Shown piece after piece: positions 63,081-64,000 of a DNA stretch of 64,000 nucleotides (the first letter of the stretch is position 1; each line of letters opens with the position of its first letter). The stretch covers positions 1,798,001-1,862,000 of the forward strand of contig NZ_CP054585.1 in NCBI RefSeq assembly GCF_003721435.2. Direction: 5' to 3'. The DNA comes from Halorubrum sp. CBA1229. Lineage in GTDB: Archaea > Halobacteriota > Halobacteria > Halobacteriales > Haloferacaceae. The notes under the pieces were generated by a model that worked only from the letters and a program-made list of their open reading frames with translations, did not search any database and had not been told where the DNA came from. The translations under genes and the position numbers were made by a program.

Positions 63081-64000
63081 ATGCGATTCAGCCACGACCG
63101 TCGGGGCCAGTCGGTCGTGATCGGGACCGTGATTCTGTTCGGGTTCCTGATCCTCGCGCTTTCGCTGTATCAGGTGCAGGTGGTCCCGCAGCAGAACGCG
63201 CAGACGGAGTTCGAGCACTTCGAGGAGGTCCGAAACGACCTCGTCGAGCTCAGAGCGGGGATTCTGCAAGCTGGGAGTGTCGACCAACCGCAGTATCAGA
63301 CGGTTCGGCTGGGCACCACCTATTCGACCCGCATATTCGCGATTAATCCGCCAGACCCGGCTGGGACCATACGGACGACGGATTCGTACAATATCACGAT
63401 TGAGGGTTCCGGTGAGTCTGTGAACGTCTCTACCCGATTCATCCAGTATCGACCAGGCTACAACGAAATCGACCAGTCGCCGACGTGGTACGACGCCTCC
63501 GTGCTTTACGTCGACGCTCGCGACGAGGGCGGCGGAATCGCGGTGATCGAGGATCAAGAGCTCGTCACCAGTGACGGGGAAGTCCGGGTCGTAGCCCTCC
63601 AGAACGAGTTCCGCCGGAGCGGGGCCGGTCGGGTAACGCTAGAGCTCCGGCCGGCCGACAACGTCACTGAGACGCTTCCTGAGGGCGACCTGACCGTCAC
63701 CGTTCCGACGCGGCTGAGCGAGGACGACTGGAAAAACGAGACCGATCTCCCGACAGATAGCGATATCTACAGAGGTGTTACGGACGATGCGAACGGCGAC
63801 GGCGTCTACAACCTGACGCTCAATACGACTGCCGAGAACCTGACTTTGGATACAGTCGGTGTGGGGGAAGCGCCAGAAGAAGCGGCACAAAACGATAATG
63901 CGGCTATTGGAGGTAGTGACAGGGGTAGCGGAGGCCCTGCAACTGTTAATGTGATTTCGTATATGGGTCTTAAAAATAATGAGCAGATCAACACAAACTT
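63081..64000 (+). CDS. pilin-like haloarchaeal surface protein, truncated by window end
   Basis: The frame stays open from the ATG at 63081 to the end of the window (over 300 codons). The start MRFSHDRRGQSVVIGTVILF, then FLILALSLYQVQVVP, is a type IV pilin-like N-terminus: positive residues, a GQ/S junction and a hydrophobic helix. Next comes NAQTEFEHFEEVRNDLVELRAGILQAG, a typical haloarchaeal follow-on. Many N-x-S/T sites (for example NITIEG, NVSTRF, NLTLNT) suggest glycosylation outside the cell. A TTTTATACG box lies at about 63052-63060. GC falls markedly after about 63700. Confidence 0.8.
   Translation, partial: MRFSHDRRGQSVVIGTVILFGFLILALSLYQVQVVPQQNAQTEFEHFEEVRNDLVELRAGILQAGSVDQPQYQTVRLGTTYSTRIFAINPPDPAGTIRTTDSYNITIEGSGESVNVSTRFIQYRPGYNEIDQSPTWYDASVLYVDARDEGGGIAVIEDQELVTSDGEVRVVALQNEFRRSGAGRVTLELRPADNVTETLPEGDLTVTVPTRLSEDDWKNETDLPTDSDIYRGVTDDANGDGVYNLTLNTTAENLTLDTVGVGEAPEEAAQNDNAAIGGSDRGSGGPATVNVISYMGLKNNEQINTN

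Overview
The window looks like chromosomal DNA of a haloarchaeon, most likely Halorubrum or a close relative. Proteins are very acidic, GC is high throughout, many genes are leaderless with TTTATA-like boxes about 25-30 nt before the start codon, and the gene content is archaeal (aIF2-gamma, Kae1-Bud32, Rpo7/Spt4, S24e, S17e, aEF1-beta, TmcA, CofD, class I LysRS, SurE, RibL-type FAD synthase). The genus is an inference.

Layout. 1-5.9 kb: alpha/beta hydrolase, DUF2391-type membrane protein, Hsp20-like protein plus AarF/UbiB kinase, site-2 protease, small DUF7123-type protein. 6.3-11.8 kb: MobB-MoaE fusion, pyrH-lysS overlap, zinc proteins, histidine kinase. 11.9-17.9 kb, mostly minus strand: Kae1-Bud32 with S24e; then aIF2-gamma, PIN protein, Rpo7, Spt4 and dephospho-CoA kinase. 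18-25 kb: first copy of a structured dispersed element, DUF5810/DUF5809 pair, icd with a reiterated tail, GT2, HTTM protein, asparaginase-type hydrolase, second copy of the element. 25-30.8 kb: overlapping cofD / Dus-like / citG-like / DUF447 operon, S17e, TctA-type permease, zinc protein with aEF1-beta. 30.9-41.1 kb: thioredoxin, Gfo/Idh/MocA oxidoreductase, a ba3 oxidase operon (including a 57-aa subunit), Cu-type P-ATPase, SelW-like protein, CtaA-like/CtaB heme O synthase, FAD synthase with JAMM protease. 41.2-52.5 kb: DHH/OB-fold nuclease, secreted PLD-like protein, HEAT protein, DpsA, Lrp/carA divergent pair with a palindromic operator, SurE, GluRS. 52.6-58.7 kb: zinc-type ferredoxin and Fix/ETF operon, HTH-GNAT regulator. 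58.7-64 kb: TmcA, UPF0179, nucleoside phosphorylase, and at the right edge a pilin-like gene cut by the window, with falling GC.

Functional links. The oxidase operon, the FixI-type copper ATPase and heme O synthase form a terminal-oxidase supply block. FixA, FixB and FixC-X with the ferredoxin form an electron-transfer module feeding quinone. Rpo7/Spt4, aIF2-gamma, ribosomal proteins and the t6A machinery form an information-processing block.

Most notable non-coding signal. Copies of one element at about 17993-18347 (+) and 24632-24956 (-) share conserved sequence blocks, but their stems differ in sequence while staying perfectly or almost perfectly paired. This is the pattern expected of a structured RNA or a hairpin-bearing mobile element. 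I recognised no tRNA, rRNA, CRISPR array, transposase or replication origin. All family assignments were made by eye, without database searches.
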